Position numbers and translations under genes: made by a program. From the NCBI GenBank assembly GCA_910589655.1, contig CAJUTJ010000152.1, positions 1 to 33,923 of the forward strand: a stretch of 33,923 nucleotides of DNA, given 5' to 3'. This document shows, one piece after another, positions 9,359-17,752 of the stretch. Under the pieces are notes generated by a model that worked only from the letters and a program-made list of their open reading frames with translations, did not search any database and was not told where the DNA came from. This DNA comes from an uncultured Acetatifactor sp. GTDB lineage: Bacteria > Bacillota > Clostridia > Lachnospirales > Lachnospiraceae. The first letter of the stretch is position 1. Each line of letters begins with the position of its first letter.

Positions 9359-9434
9359 AGGGACAATTCGAGCTGCCTGAGGCAATTTGTGTCCCATGAG
9401 GCAATTTGGGCTTCTTGAGACAATTCGAGCTTAA
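9359..9434. repeat. 19-bp direct repeat array, four units at exact spacing
   Basis: Units start at 9359, 9378, 9397 and 9416: AGGGACAATT, TGAGGCAATT, TGAGGCAATT and TGAGACAATT, each followed by nine variable bases (the first and last continue CGAGCT). The bases beside the first unit form a perfect palindrome, TTGTCCCAAGGGACAA at 9351-9366. The array lies between the radical SAM gene stop and the DUF4364 start, 36 bp upstream of that start. Confidence 0.85.
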
Positions 9435-9467
9435 GCTCCTATGTAAGGCCGTTTGACGGCAGTTCTG

Positions 9468-10460
9468 CTACATTGTCGAAATACTGCCTTGTTGGGAGCC
9501 GCGTTCCTTCAGCGTCCGGTGCAATTCGTTCAGCACTCCCCGCTTGTCCGTGCTCCACAGAGGAGCAATCAACAGCTTTCTGGAGCCGTCTCCGGTGACA
9601 CGATGAATCACAATCCGGGGAGAGAGACGCTCCAGACAGTCTGCCGCGAGGGCAATGTATTCCTTTCTTTCCAGAACCTGAAATTCTTTCCTTGCATAGC
9701 ATTGTGCCAAATCGGTATCTTGAAGCACATGAAGCAATTGCAGCTTTACACCGAAAGGGCAGAGGCGGTTCAGATAAGAAACGGTTTCTAACATTTGGGC
9801 ACGAGTTTCCCCCGGCAGTCCCAGAATGATATGGATAATAACCGGAATCCCCAGCGATTGAAGCGCGGCATAGGATTCTTCAAAGCAGCTCAGGTCATAT
9901 CCGCGTCTGATGAAATGCGCGGTGGCATCGTGAATGGTCTGTAAGCCCAGCTCCACCCAGATAAATTTGTCCGGAAAGCGCTTTTTCAAAGAGTCAAGGA
10001 GGGCAAGCGTTTCCTCCGGTAGACAGTCCGGTCTGGTGGCAACGGAAATACCGCATACCCGCGGGGAGGATAAGGCTTGGGAAAAAATCCGTTCCAGAGA
10101 TTCCACAGGGGCATAGGTATTGGTATATGCCTGAAAATATGCGATAATACAAGGCTTGTCTTCCGGCAGCGAGATCTTCCGGGAGAGGAGGGTCTGTCCC
10201 TCCAGAAGCTGTTCTTCCACGGATTTTCCGGAAGCGGAAACGGCAAATTCACCGCTGCCCCCGGCACTACAGAAGATACAGCCCCGAGTGCCCTTTGTCC
10301 CGTCCCGGTTGGGGCAGGTCATATGGGCATTCAGGGCTATTTTATAGCATTTTTTGTGCAAGGTATTTTTGCACCATGCATCCAGTGAGTAATAAGGTTT
10401 GCCATGCCAGTCCATGCTGATTTTATTGTCGTTGGAGGTTTCGGTGTACTGACCGTGCAC
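9468..10460 (-). CDS. radical SAM protein, TIGR01212/YhcC family
   Basis: The product has the family's unusual cluster spacing, C49-x11-C61-x2-C64 (CPNRDGTKGTRGCIFC), in place of the usual CxxxCxxC, which would bind the [4Fe-4S] cluster used with S-adenosylmethionine. The later blocks ATRPDCLPEE, WVELGLQT, RRGYDLSCFEE and VIIHIILGLPGET are typical. The reaction is unknown for most members. The longest frame begins at a GTG (10460), 330 residues; homologues often begin close to the WxGKxYYSL stretch, so ATG 10415 (315 residues) is an alternative, although neither has a well-placed ribosome site. An AGGAGG lies about 20 nt before the GTG. It lies downstream of the malic enzyme gene on the same strand. 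Confidence 0.9.
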   Translation of the reverse strand: MHGQYTETSNDNKISMDWHGKPYYSLDAWCKNTLHKKCYKIALNAHMTCPNRDGTKGTRGCIFCSAGGSGEFAVSASGKSVEEQLLEGQTLLSRKISLPEDKPCIIAYFQAYTNTYAPVESLERIFSQALSSPRVCGISVATRPDCLPEETLALLDSLKKRFPDKFIWVELGLQTIHDATAHFIRRGYDLSCFEESYAALQSLGIPVIIHIILGLPGETRAQMLETVSYLNRLCPFGVKLQLLHVLQDTDLAQCYARKEFQVLERKEYIALAADCLERLSPRIVIHRVTGDGSRKLLIAPLWSTDKRGVLNELHRTLKERGSQQGSISTM

Positions 10461-10529
10461 TTTTCAAACATGCTCCGGGCCTCCTGCGGCAATTGCGTCC
10501 TCCTTTTTTTGCATTCTGCGTGATTGGCT

Positions 10530-11690
10530 TTAGTTACGTGGCCGGATATGGGACTTTACCGCTTCGGCAACCAATTCGGCAACCTTAGGGTTAAATGCTT
10601 CGGGCATGATGTTGTTCTCATTTAATTCTTCGGCAGGTACAAGTCCGGCGATGGCTTCTGCCGCCGCCAGCTTCATCTCTTCGGTGATCTGCGAAGCCCT
10701 TCCCTCCAATGCGCCTTTGAAGATGCCCGGAAAAGCCACCACATTGTTGACCTGATTCGGGAAATCGCTGCGGCCCGTTCCTACCACTCGGGCGCCTGCG
10801 GCCTTGGCAGCGTCGGGCATAATCTCGGGAACGGGATTTGCCATGGCAAAGAGAATGGCATCATGGTTCATGGAAGCCACCATTTCGGAAGTCACGATAT
10901 TCGGTGCGGAAACACCTACGAAAATATCGGCGCCCTTTAGGGCATCGGCCAGAGTACCGGTTTCGTTGTTGAGGTTTGTCACCTCGGTCATCTTCTGCTG
11001 CATCCAATTCAGTCCTTCGGTGGCTTTGGACACGATTCCCACTTTATCACACATGATAATATTCGGGAATCCGTATGTTAATAGGAGCTTGGTAATAGCT
11101 ACTCCGGCGCTTCCGGCACCGTTAACTACAACTTTACAGTCTTCCTTTTTCTTATTTACGACCTTTAGAGCGTTGATAATTCCGGACAGAACCACAATAG
11201 CCGTACCGTGCTGGTCGTCATGGAACACAGGAATATCAAGGGATGCTTTTAGGCGCTCCTCGATTTCAAAGCAGCGGGGAGCGGAAATATCCTCCAGATT
11301 AATCCCTCCGAAGGCGGGAGCCAGCCATGTGACGGCCTGAATGATTTCCTCTGTGTCCTGAGTGTCCAGACAGATAGGAACTGCGTTGACACCGCCGAAT
11401 TCTTTAAACAAAACGGCTTTTCCCTCCATGACGGGCATAGCGGCGTGGGGGCCGATATTGCCAAGACCCAAGACGGCGCTTCCGTCGGAAATTACGGCCA
11501 CGGTATTTGCCTTCATGGTATATTTGTAAGCGGCTTCCTTGTCTTCGGCAATGACCTTACAAGGCTCCGCAACCCCGGGAGTATAGGCGATGGATAGATC
11601 CTCACGGGATTTGACGGGAGACTTGGACGTGATCTCCAGCTTTCCCTTCCATTGTTCATGCATCATAAGTGCTTTTTCATCAGTATTCAT
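10530..11690 (-). CDS. malic enzyme, NAD(P)-dependent, short bacterial type
   Basis: The enzyme decarboxylates malate to pyruvate, producing NAD(P)H. The 386-residue product has the short-form malic enzyme blocks: IAYTPGVAEPCK near residue 35 (catalytic Tyr), NTVAVISDGSAVLGLGNIGP near 63, the divalent-metal region ISAPRCFEIEERL, FHDDQHGTAIV, and a Rossmann motif VVNGAGSAGVAI. Coenzyme preference cannot be settled from sequence. The ATG at 11690 is preceded by GAGGT. Upstream on the minus strand is a TATAAT at 11710-11715 with an inverted repeat TTAAT-ATG-ATTAA at 11720-11732 that could be an operator. The gene is complete. Confidence 0.95.
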   Translation of the reverse strand: MNTDEKALMMHEQWKGKLEITSKSPVKSREDLSIAYTPGVAEPCKVIAEDKEAAYKYTMKANTVAVISDGSAVLGLGNIGPHAAMPVMEGKAVLFKEFGGVNAVPICLDTQDTEEIIQAVTWLAPAFGGINLEDISAPRCFEIEERLKASLDIPVFHDDQHGTAIVVLSGIINALKVVNKKKEDCKVVVNGAGSAGVAITKLLLTYGFPNIIMCDKVGIVSKATEGLNWMQQKMTEVTNLNNETGTLADALKGADIFVGVSAPNIVTSEMVASMNHDAILFAMANPVPEIMPDAAKAAGARVVGTGRSDFPNQVNNVVAFPGIFKGALEGRASQITEEMKLAAAEAIAGLVPAEELNENNIMPEAFNPKVAELVAEAVKSHIRPRN

Positions 11691-11709
11691 GATAGTACCT
11701 CTTTCTTCT

Positions 11710-11732
11710 ATTATATAGATTAATCATATTAA
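11710..11732 (-). promoter_or_regulatory. likely -10 region and adjacent inverted repeat upstream of malic enzyme
   Basis: On the minus strand TATAAT (11715-11710) lies about 20 bases upstream of the malic enzyme ATG. A perfect TTAAT-ATG-ATTAA inverted repeat sits at 11732-11720, in the spacer. I see no good -35 box, which fits an activated promoter but does not prove one. Confidence 0.4.
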
Positions 11733-11764
11733 GCTTGTATAGTAAATAATCTTGATTTTATACC

Positions 11765-12165
11765 CAAAGCAAAGCGCTGCGGAGACTTACCTTGTTATCA
11801 TATAACAGTTTCAGCCGCTTCGCAAGAAGTGTTTGAAAAACTAAAATAAGATTTTGTAACAGTTCAGACAGGTCACTGAACCGTTACAAGATGCACACAA
11901 AACGCGAAAAGAATGCGTTTTGGCGCCCGCATGTCTCGCAAAATCGCATAGAGACGCGATTTTGACTTCGCGGGAGGGGCTGCCTGAACTGTTACGAAGA
12001 TTTTGTCACCGTCTCCCCGCCGTCGGAATTCTTCACGGCAGCAGATACACAGAAACCGCAAACAGCGGTTTTGTGCAAGGCTGTCCAAGGGAATATTCTA
12101 ATCGCTTTGGTTTGAATACGCAAAAAGCGCGGAAACGTCTCGGGGCGGCAGCGCGTGAAACTTAA
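11765..12165 (-). repeat. repeat-rich spacer holding a hairpin and two diverged copies of dispersed repeat family 1
   Basis: An imperfect hairpin at about 11770-11835 has TGTTATCATATAACA at its tip. Next, 11859-11996 read on the minus strand aligns with family 1 (GAGACA, TGCG, CGCGTTTTGTGTGCAT) and is bounded by GTAAC...GTTAC ends. Then 12001-12165, minus strand, matches the copy at 19504-19631 closely, including the internal AACCAAAGCGATTAGAATA stretch and GGACAGCC...AAACCGCTGTTT. No protein-coding gene is supported here. Confidence 0.65.
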
Positions 12166-12228
12166 CCTCCCGATATGTATGTGGAGATGAAAATAAAAAT
12201 AATGCTTCCTATTTTGATGGCTTTGTAT

Positions 12229-12248
12229 TATAATGTTCCTAAGAACAT
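12229..12248 (+). promoter_or_regulatory. rho promoter -10 overlapping a perfect inverted repeat
   Basis: TATAAT (12229-12234) lies about 137 nt upstream of the rho start. It overlaps the inverted repeat ATGTTC-CTAA-GAACAT (12233-12248), which would straddle the transcription start. The -35 match (TTCCTA at 17-bp spacing) is weak. The leader that follows is long enough for regulation of rho, but I could not identify a named element in it. Confidence 0.45.
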
Positions 12249-12370
12249 GATACGTCAATCATGAAGTCAAGGAATCACGTCCATGACACATCTTGCCAGA
12301 CCCCACCATAAGAATCTGAGACAATACATTTATGGATGGTTTTTACGGCTTTATAAATCGGAGGGAATTT

Positions 12371-13960
12371 ATGAGAGAAAAATATGAATCGTTAGCGCTT
12401 GTACAGTTGAAGGAGCTTGCAAAGGTACGAGGACTAAAAGGAACGTCTACCATGAAAAAGGCCGAGCTGGTGGCGGCTATGCTGGCGGAAGATGAGAGAC
12501 TAAAGCAGCTGGACGAGACAAAAACCGAAGCAAAAACCGAAACAAATATCGAGACTAAAACCGAAGTAAAAAAAGACACCAAGACCGAAACGAAAAGCGA
12601 CCCTAAGAGCGAGGGAAAAAGCGAAACGAAGAGCGAGCCCGTGCGTCATAGCGCGCCCAGAAAAGCAGAACCTGCCGCGGTACAGGGCGTGCGGAACGAG
12701 AGCAATTACCGTGCCGAGGCCGGCAGCAGCCAGCGGAATGACAACGTTTCCCGTCCGGAGCCGGTACAGCAGGCTCCCCGTCCGACCCGTATTACGGAAG
12801 TATACGACGAGAAGAATTATCCCAAAGAGCTGGACAGCGGCGAGGAAGCCAGCGGTATTTTGGAAGTGATGCCGGACGGCTACGGGTTTATCCGGTGTGA
12901 AAATTATCTGCCCGGAGAGAACGATGTCTATGTGGCTCCCAGCCAGATCCGCCGTTTCGGGCTGAAGACCGGCGATATTTTAAAAGGAAACAAGAGAATT
13001 AAAACCCAGCAGGAAAAGTTCAGCGCGCTGTTGTTTATCCGTACTATTAACGGTTACACTCTGGAAGAATCCGCCAAGAGAATGAATTTTGAGGACATGA
13101 CCCCCGTTTTCCCGAACGAAAGGATCCGGCTGGAGACTCCCGGATGCAGCGTGGCCATGCGCGCTATGGATTTGGTCAGCCCCGTGGGAAAGGGACAAAG
13201 AGGTATGATCGTGTCCCCGCCCAAGGCCGGTAAAACGACTCTGTTGAAGGAAGTGGCAAAATCCATTCTGCGCTCCGGACCCAATATGCATATGCTGATT
13301 CTTCTGATAGACGAGCGTCCGGAGGAAGTGACGGATATCAAAGAAGCCATTGTCGGGGATAATGTGGAGGTGATTTATTCCACATTCGACGAGCTGCCGG
13401 AGCATCACAAAAGAGTGGCCGAAATGGTAATTGAACGTGCAAAGCGGCTGGTGGAACATAAAAAGGAAGTAGTTATTTTGCTTGACAGCATTACCCGTCT
13501 TACCAGAGCATACAATTTGGTAGTGCCCCCCAGCGGACGTACCTTGTCCGGCGGTTTGGATCCTGCCGCGCTGCATATGCCCAAAAGGTTTTTCGGCGCC
13601 GCCAGAAACATGCGGGAGGGAGGAAGCCTGACGATTCTGGCCACGGCCCTTGTGGAAACGGGAAGCAAGATGGATGACGTGGTATATGAGGAGTTTAAGG
13701 GGACGGGCAATATGGAGATCGTATTGGACCGCAAGCTGTCCGAGAAAAGGATCTTTCCTGCCATTGATTTGTCCAAATCCAGCACCAGAAGGGAAGACCT
13801 GTTATTGAACAGTGATGAGCTGGAAGCCATCAATATTATGAGGAAGGCACTGAACGGATTGAAGCCGGATGAGGCTACGGATCGTATTTTGGACATGTTT
13901 TCCAAGACTCGGAATAATAACGAATTTGTCCAGCTGGTAAAAAAGAACAAATTTATCTAA
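12371..13960 (+). CDS. rho: transcription termination factor Rho
   Basis: This hexameric RNA-dependent ATPase ends transcripts that are not being translated. The 529-residue product has the SAP-like Rho N domain (residues ~3-40), a long polar linker rich in K/E/T/S repeats (TEAKTETNIETKTE, ~50-150), the cold-shock-like primary RNA-binding domain (EVMPDGYGFIRCENYLPGEN, ~160-235), a P-loop PPKAGKTTLLKE (~282), Walker B LILLIDERPEE (~308) and the R-loop region PPSGRTLSGGLDP (~386). The linker is an insertion relative to E. coli Rho, as in many Gram-positive forms. I chose ATG 12371 because GGAGGG (12360-12365) precedes it; the upstream in-frame ATG lacks such a site. Confidence 0.97.
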   Translation: MREKYESLALVQLKELAKVRGLKGTSTMKKAELVAAMLAEDERLKQLDETKTEAKTETNIETKTEVKKDTKTETKSDPKSEGKSETKSEPVRHSAPRKAEPAAVQGVRNESNYRAEAGSSQRNDNVSRPEPVQQAPRPTRITEVYDEKNYPKELDSGEEASGILEVMPDGYGFIRCENYLPGENDVYVAPSQIRRFGLKTGDILKGNKRIKTQQEKFSALLFIRTINGYTLEESAKRMNFEDMTPVFPNERIRLETPGCSVAMRAMDLVSPVGKGQRGMIVSPPKAGKTTLLKEVAKSILRSGPNMHMLILLIDERPEEVTDIKEAIVGDNVEVIYSTFDELPEHHKRVAEMVIERAKRLVEHKKEVVILLDSITRLTRAYNLVVPPSGRTLSGGLDPAALHMPKRFFGAARNMREGGSLTILATALVETGSKMDDVVYEEFKGTGNMEIVLDRKLSEKRIFPAIDLSKSSTRREDLLLNSDELEAINIMRKALNGLKPDEATDRILDMFSKTRNNNEFVQLVKKNKFI

Positions 13961-13978
13961 AAGATATCAAAAAAAGAC

Positions 13979-14007
13979 TTGCAAGGGTACAAACCGTATG
14001 TTACAAT
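13979..14007 (+). promoter_or_regulatory. sigma-A-type promoter for rpmE
   Basis: TTGCAA (13979-13984) and TACAAT (14002-14007) are separated by exactly 17 bp, immediately after rho. The predicted start leaves a leader of about 70 nt before rpmE. Confidence 0.7.
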
Positions 14008-14086
14008 AATACCGCTGTTTGTGGTTCCATAGGCAGTGCGGATGAGAACGAAACATACAGGCAATTATTATAAAGAGGTGAAAGAA

Positions 14087-14287
14087 ATGAAAGAAGGTAT
14101 CCATCCCCAGTATTATCAGGCAACCGTAACCTGCAACTGCGGCAACACATTTGTGACCGGCTCAACGAAGCCTGAGATCCACGTGGAAGTCTGCTCCAAG
14201 TGCCACTCATTCTACACCGGCCAGCAGAAGACAGCCAGAGCCGATGGACGTATTGAGAAGTTCAACAGAAAGTACGGCGTTAAATAA
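14087..14287 (+). CDS. rpmE: 50S ribosomal protein bL31, zinc-binding type
   Basis: The 66-residue protein is a complete bL31 (MKEGIHPQYYQATVTC...). It keeps C16, C18, C36 and C39 (TCNCGNTF and CSKCHSFYTG), the zinc-binding form. I chose the ATG at 14087 because AGAGGTG lies about 6 nt upstream; an in-frame GTG at 14036 would add 17 residues absent from the family. It has its own promoter (13979-14007) and terminator (14298-14330), so it can be transcribed apart from rho and DUF1385. Confidence 0.97.
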   Translation: MKEGIHPQYYQATVTCNCGNTFVTGSTKPEIHVEVCSKCHSFYTGQQKTARADGRIEKFNRKYGVK

Positions 14288-14297
14288 GAAGTCAGAG

Positions 14298-14330
14298 AAG
14301 GTTGAGGTGCTGTATCTCAACCTTTTTTGT
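14298..14330 (+). terminator. intrinsic terminator after rpmE
   Basis: AAGGTTGAG (14298-14306) pairs perfectly with CTCAACCTT (14316-14324) around a 9-nt loop, followed by a T-run. Confidence 0.9.
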
Positions 14331-14452
14331 ATTTGACCGCACGAAAATATTAACCACATGGAAAGCAAATTCCTTTGCACATATACCCTTGGCCCGTGTC
14401 CGGTAATGTGAGAGGAATTTTGGGCTGATTTGTATATCAGATGGGAGCAAAA

Positions 14453-15421
14453 ATGGCAAGAAGGAAATGTAACCGTTATTCCGGAATCGGCGGACAGGCC
14501 GTTTTGGAAGGCATTATGATGAAAAACAGTGAAAAATATGCCGTTGCGGTAAGAAAACCCAACGGTGAAATCAGTGTGGAACTGGAAAATTACCAAGGGG
14601 TTCTTCACGGCAGTAAGGTGAAAGAGATTCCCTTTATCCGCGGTATTTTTAATTTTGTGGATTCTTTGATTCTGGGCATGAGAGCCTTGAACTATTCCGC
14701 ATCCTTCTACGAGGAAGAGGAGGGGGAGAAACAGAACCAAAAGCCGAACGGCGGAGGCGGTGAAAAGCTTTTGAATGCGTTGGTCACTGTCATTGCCGTG
14801 ATTATGGCAGTGGGAATCTTTGTGGTGCTTCCTTTTTTTCTGGCGTCTCTGTTGAAAGGGTATGTGAGAAATGCTTCGCTGATGGCAATTATTGAAGGCG
14901 TTATCCGCATTCTCATTTTTATCCTGTATGTGTGGGGTATCAGTGTCATGAAGGATATTAAGAGACTGTACCAATACCATGGGGCGGAACACAAATGTAT
15001 TAATTGTGTGGAAAAAGGCAGACCGCTCACGGTGCATAATGTGATGAGAAGTTCAAGACTGCACAGAAGATGCGGCACCAGCTTTATCTTTTTTGTGTTT
15101 TTCGTGAGTATCATTCTGTTTTTCTTTATCAGAGTGGACGGCGTGGCACAGAGAGTAATACTGCGGATACTGCTGATGCCAGTGGTGGCAGGTATTTCCT
15201 ATGAAATTATCCGGCTTGCGGGACGCAGCGACAATATTTTTGTGCGTATTATATCCGCTCCCGGTATGTGGATTCAGAAGATGACTACTAAGGAGCCGGA
15301 TCAGAGTATGGCGGAGGTCGCCATTGCGGCCGTAGAAGCCGTTTTTGACTGGAAGCAGTATCTGTACGATAACTTTGGCTATGAAGTGGATGAGTCTTGG
15401 ATGGACAAAAACGAAACGTGA
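14453..15421 (+). CDS. DUF1385 membrane protein
   Basis: This 322-residue DUF1385 protein opens with the family block SGIGGQAVLEGIMMKN, has hydrophobic segments at ~105-130, 140-160, 205-225 and 230-245, and contains the conserved YHGAEHKCINC and SSRLHRRCGTSF motifs, whose His and Cys suggest metal binding. The biochemical role is unknown. I chose ATG 14453, which has GGGAG 6 nt upstream, over an in-frame ATG at 14441. The order DUF1385-prmC-prfA is common in Clostridia. The stop codon and the following bases look like the start of a partial family-1 repeat, so the extreme C-terminus may have been set by that insertion. Confidence 0.92.
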   Translation: MARRKCNRYSGIGGQAVLEGIMMKNSEKYAVAVRKPNGEISVELENYQGVLHGSKVKEIPFIRGIFNFVDSLILGMRALNYSASFYEEEEGEKQNQKPNGGGGEKLLNALVTVIAVIMAVGIFVVLPFFLASLLKGYVRNASLMAIIEGVIRILIFILYVWGISVMKDIKRLYQYHGAEHKCINCVEKGRPLTVHNVMRSSRLHRRCGTSFIFFVFFVSIILFFFIRVDGVAQRVILRILLMPVVAGISYEIIRLAGRSDNIFVRIISAPGMWIQKMTTKEPDQSMAEVAIAAVEAVFDWKQYLYDNFGYEVDESWMDKNET

Positions 15422-15476
15422 AACCGCTTTTTGCGATTTCCGTGCATAGGCTGCCGTGAACGGAGTCGGCAGTAAC
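15418..15476 (+). repeat. partial copy of dispersed repeat family 1
   Basis: The end of this stretch (TTTTTGCGATTTCCGTGCATAGGCTGCCGTGAACGG split across the span, ending GCAGTAAC) matches the right half of the copies at 27550-27683 and 30941-31065. The left half is missing. It covers the stop codon of the DUF1385 gene and lies upstream of prmC. Confidence 0.7.
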
Positions 15477-15513
15477 AAGACGAGAACGATTTGAGGAGAG
15501 AACCGAAGGACAG

Positions 15514-16353
15514 ATGACGTACAAAGAAAGCTATGAAAGAGGGAAAAGAGTTCTGGCGGAAGCGGGAATCGACGAGTCGGAGCTGGACGCAAGACTGCTT
15601 CTGGAGCATATTTGCGGAACCTGCCGCAATGATTTGCTGGCTCATGGGGACAGGGAAGTCTCCCGGCAAGAGCAGGAGGCTTATCTGAATCTGCTGGAGC
15701 GCCGTGGGGAAAGGATTCCCCTCCAATATGTTCTGGGGGTTCAGGACTTTATGGGCTTGGAATTTAAAGTGAATGAGAATGTGCTGATTCCCAGACAGGA
15801 CACGGAGATACTGGTGGAGGAAGCGCTGAGAGAGCTGCATGACGGCATGGATATTCTGGATCTTTGTACCGGTTCTGGGTGTATCTTGATCAGCCTGCTC
15901 CGGTATTCCAATGATTGTACCGGGCTGGGGGTGGATCTTTCGGAAGGGGCGCTGGCCGTGGCGGAGGAGAATGCGGAGAAGCTGCTTTCCGACAGGCAGA
16001 TACGCTTTTTGAAAAGCGATTTATTCGAAGGGGTCAACGGAGTATATGATAGGATCGTTTCCAATCCGCCCTATATCCCCAGCAACGTTATTGAGACTCT
16101 GATGCCGGAGGTAAAAGAGCATGAACCCTTGCAGGCATTGGACGGCGGTGGGGACGGGCTGTATTTTTACCGGAAAATTACGGAACAATGCGGAAATTAT
16201 TTGAAGCCGGGAGGTATGCTGTACTTTGAAATCGGATACGATCAGGGTGAGGCGGTCAGCGGACTTCTATCGAAGGCGGGCTTTCGGGAGATCCGGGTCG
16301 TAAAGGACTATGGGGGACTGGACAGAGTGGTTTCCGGCGTGCGTTCGTTTTAA
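15514..16353 (+). CDS. prmC: peptide chain release factor N(5)-glutamine methyltransferase (PrmC/HemK)
   Basis: The enzyme methylates the Gln of the GGQ motif in release factors 1 and 2. The 279-residue product has the N-terminal helical recognition domain (ELDARLLLEHICG) and a Rossmann methyltransferase domain with LIPRQDTEILVEEAL, the SAM-binding motif ILDLCTGSGC, and the NPPY catalytic tetrad (IVSNPPYIPSNVI). GAAGGA lies close before the ATG. Its target gene prfA follows on the same strand, the classical pairing, although a 162-bp repeat-containing gap separates the two here. Confidence 0.96.
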   Translation: MTYKESYERGKRVLAEAGIDESELDARLLLEHICGTCRNDLLAHGDREVSRQEQEAYLNLLERRGERIPLQYVLGVQDFMGLEFKVNENVLIPRQDTEILVEEALRELHDGMDILDLCTGSGCILISLLRYSNDCTGLGVDLSEGALAVAEENAEKLLSDRQIRFLKSDLFEGVNGVYDRIVSNPPYIPSNVIETLMPEVKEHEPLQALDGGGDGLYFYRKITEQCGNYLKPGGMLYFEIGYDQGEAVSGLLSKAGFREIRVVKDYGGLDRVVSGVRSF

Positions 16354-16374
16354 ATGACATGGAGGCCGGAGAGA

Positions 16375-16450
16375 ATTGCAGAACGCAAGAGCGGCGATCT
16401 TTTGGTTTTGCACCGATTGTTTGTGCCGCAAAGCGGCATGGCGGGAAGGT
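16375..16450 (+). repeat. diverged partial copy of dispersed repeat family 2
   Basis: The stretch TTGCAGAACGCAAGAGCGGC, then GTTTTGCACCGATT-GTTTGTGCC and a GCGGCATG segment, matches the copy at 27416-27532 in order, with indels. It lies in the prmC-prfA gap. Confidence 0.55.
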
Positions 16451-16515
16451 TGAATAAAAATGCGTATTCAGCTTTTGATTTGAGTGCGCGCCGCAGCGCG
16501 CAGATGGGTATATAA

Positions 16516-17592
16516 ATGTTTGACAGATTAGATGATTTATTGATACGTTTCGAAGAGATAATGAGTGAGCTGCATGAACCTACAGTGGCCAACAATCAAG
16601 AACGCTTCCGCAAGCTGATGAAGGAGCAGAGTGATCTGACTCCCGTTGTGGAAGCTTATACGGAATATAAGAAGTGCAAACAGGATGTGGAAGATTCGCT
16701 GGAGATGCTGGAGGCGGAGAATGACGAAGAGATGCGCGAGATGATCAAGGAGACGCTGAATGACAGCAGAAAGCGCATAGAGGAGCTGGAACAGGAGCTT
16801 AAGATTCTGCTGCTGCCCAAGGATCCTAATGACGAGAAGAATGTAATTGTAGAAATCCGTGCCGGTGCGGGCGGAGACGAGGCGGCTCTGTTTGCGGCGG
16901 AAATATACCGTATGTACGTACATTATGCGGAGAGCCGGCGCTGGAAGGTAGAGACCATGAACGTGGATGAAATCGGTATCGGAGGCATGAAGGAAGTCCA
17001 GTTTATGATAAACGGTCAGGGCGCGTACTCCCGGATGAAATACGAGAGCGGCGTTCATCGCGTACAGCGCGTTCCTGAGACAGAGAGCGGCGGACGTATT
17101 CATACCTCCACCATATCGGTGGCGGTGATGCCCGAGGTGGATGACGATATTGATATCGTTATTGACGAGAAGGACATCAGAATTGATGTAATGCGTGCTT
17201 CCGGAAACGGCGGGCAGTGTGTCAATACCACGGATTCCGCAGTGCGCCTGACTCATTACCCCACGGGCATAGTGGTTTACAGCCAGACGGAGAAGTCACA
17301 GATACAGAACAAGGCGAAGGCATTTGCGCTGCTGAAGGCTAAGCTCTATGATATCGAACAGCAGCAGAGACATGATGCGGAAGCCGAACTGCGGAGAAGC
17401 CAGATCGGTACGGGGGATCGTTCGGAGAAAATCCGCACCTATAATTTCCCTCAGGGACGAGTAACCGACCATAGAATCGGTCTTACCATTTACAAGCTGG
17501 ATAAAGTGATGAACGGTGACATTGAGGAGATTCTGGATGCCTGCATTGCCGCCGACCAAACGGCTAAGCTGGTGAAGATGGGAGAAAGCTAG
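16516..17592 (+). CDS. prfA: peptide chain release factor 1
   Basis: RF1 recognises UAA and UAG and triggers peptide release. The 358-residue product has the coiled N-terminal domain, the family block EIRAGAGGDEAALFA (~115-130), the stop-codon recognition stretch with a P-x-T tripeptide (HRVQRVPETESGGRIHTST), and the GGQ catalytic motif in RASGNGGQCVNTTDSAVRLTH. Asn and Cys at the positions flanking GGQ differ from the commonest GAGGQHVN form. The ribosome site before the ATG is weak. Its last 12 codons lie within an exact 45-bp tandem duplication that continues past the stop (17558-17659). Confidence 0.97.
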   Translation: MFDRLDDLLIRFEEIMSELHEPTVANNQERFRKLMKEQSDLTPVVEAYTEYKKCKQDVEDSLEMLEAENDEEMREMIKETLNDSRKRIEELEQELKILLLPKDPNDEKNVIVEIRAGAGGDEAALFAAEIYRMYVHYAESRRWKVETMNVDEIGIGGMKEVQFMINGQGAYSRMKYESGVHRVQRVPETESGGRIHTSTISVAVMPEVDDDIDIVIDEKDIRIDVMRASGNGGQCVNTTDSAVRLTHYPTGIVVYSQTEKSQIQNKAKAFALLKAKLYDIEQQQRHDAEAELRRSQIGTGDRSEKIRTYNFPQGRVTDHRIGLTIYKLDKVMNGDIEEILDACIAADQTAKLVKMGES

Positions 17593-17659
17593 AAGCCGTT
17601 TGGTCGTTTGACCGAAACGGCTAAGCTGGTGAAGATGGGAGAAAGCTAGAAGCCGTTTG
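17555..17659 (+). repeat. exact 45-bp tandem duplication across the prfA stop codon, forming hairpins
   Basis: The 45 bp at 17558-17602 recur without change at 17615-17659 (period 57). In the first copy ACCAAACGGCT (17555-17565) pairs perfectly with AGCCGTTTGGT (17594-17604), with the prfA stop (17590-17592) just before the right arm. The second copy has the same stem, shortened, and is followed by a T-rich stretch (ATTATTATTT). Confidence 0.9.
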
Positions 17660-17752
17660 CCATAATTATTATTTAGAGGTAGAAAGCAGGGCATCTTTGT
17701 GGTAAAATAAAACTAGAATGCTTCAAATATATTTTATGATGGAGATGAGCTT

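Noticed and set aside
10461..10529. An alternative start for the radical SAM gene at ATG 10471 with a good AGGAGG
   Set aside because: That ATG is out of frame with the radical SAM protein and its frame closes after a few dozen codons.
12233..12248. SOS (LexA) box at the rho promoter
   Set aside because: The dyad is GTTC-CTAA-GAAC, the reverse order of the Gram-positive GAAC-n4-GTTC site.
12980..13950. Large minus-strand open frames within rho
   Set aside because: They lie opposite a highly conserved housekeeping gene and show no family features; they are by-products of rho codon use.
14207..15592. Minus-strand open frames opposite DUF1385 and prmC
   Set aside because: Low-complexity His/Phe-rich translations complementary to membrane segments, with no start signals.
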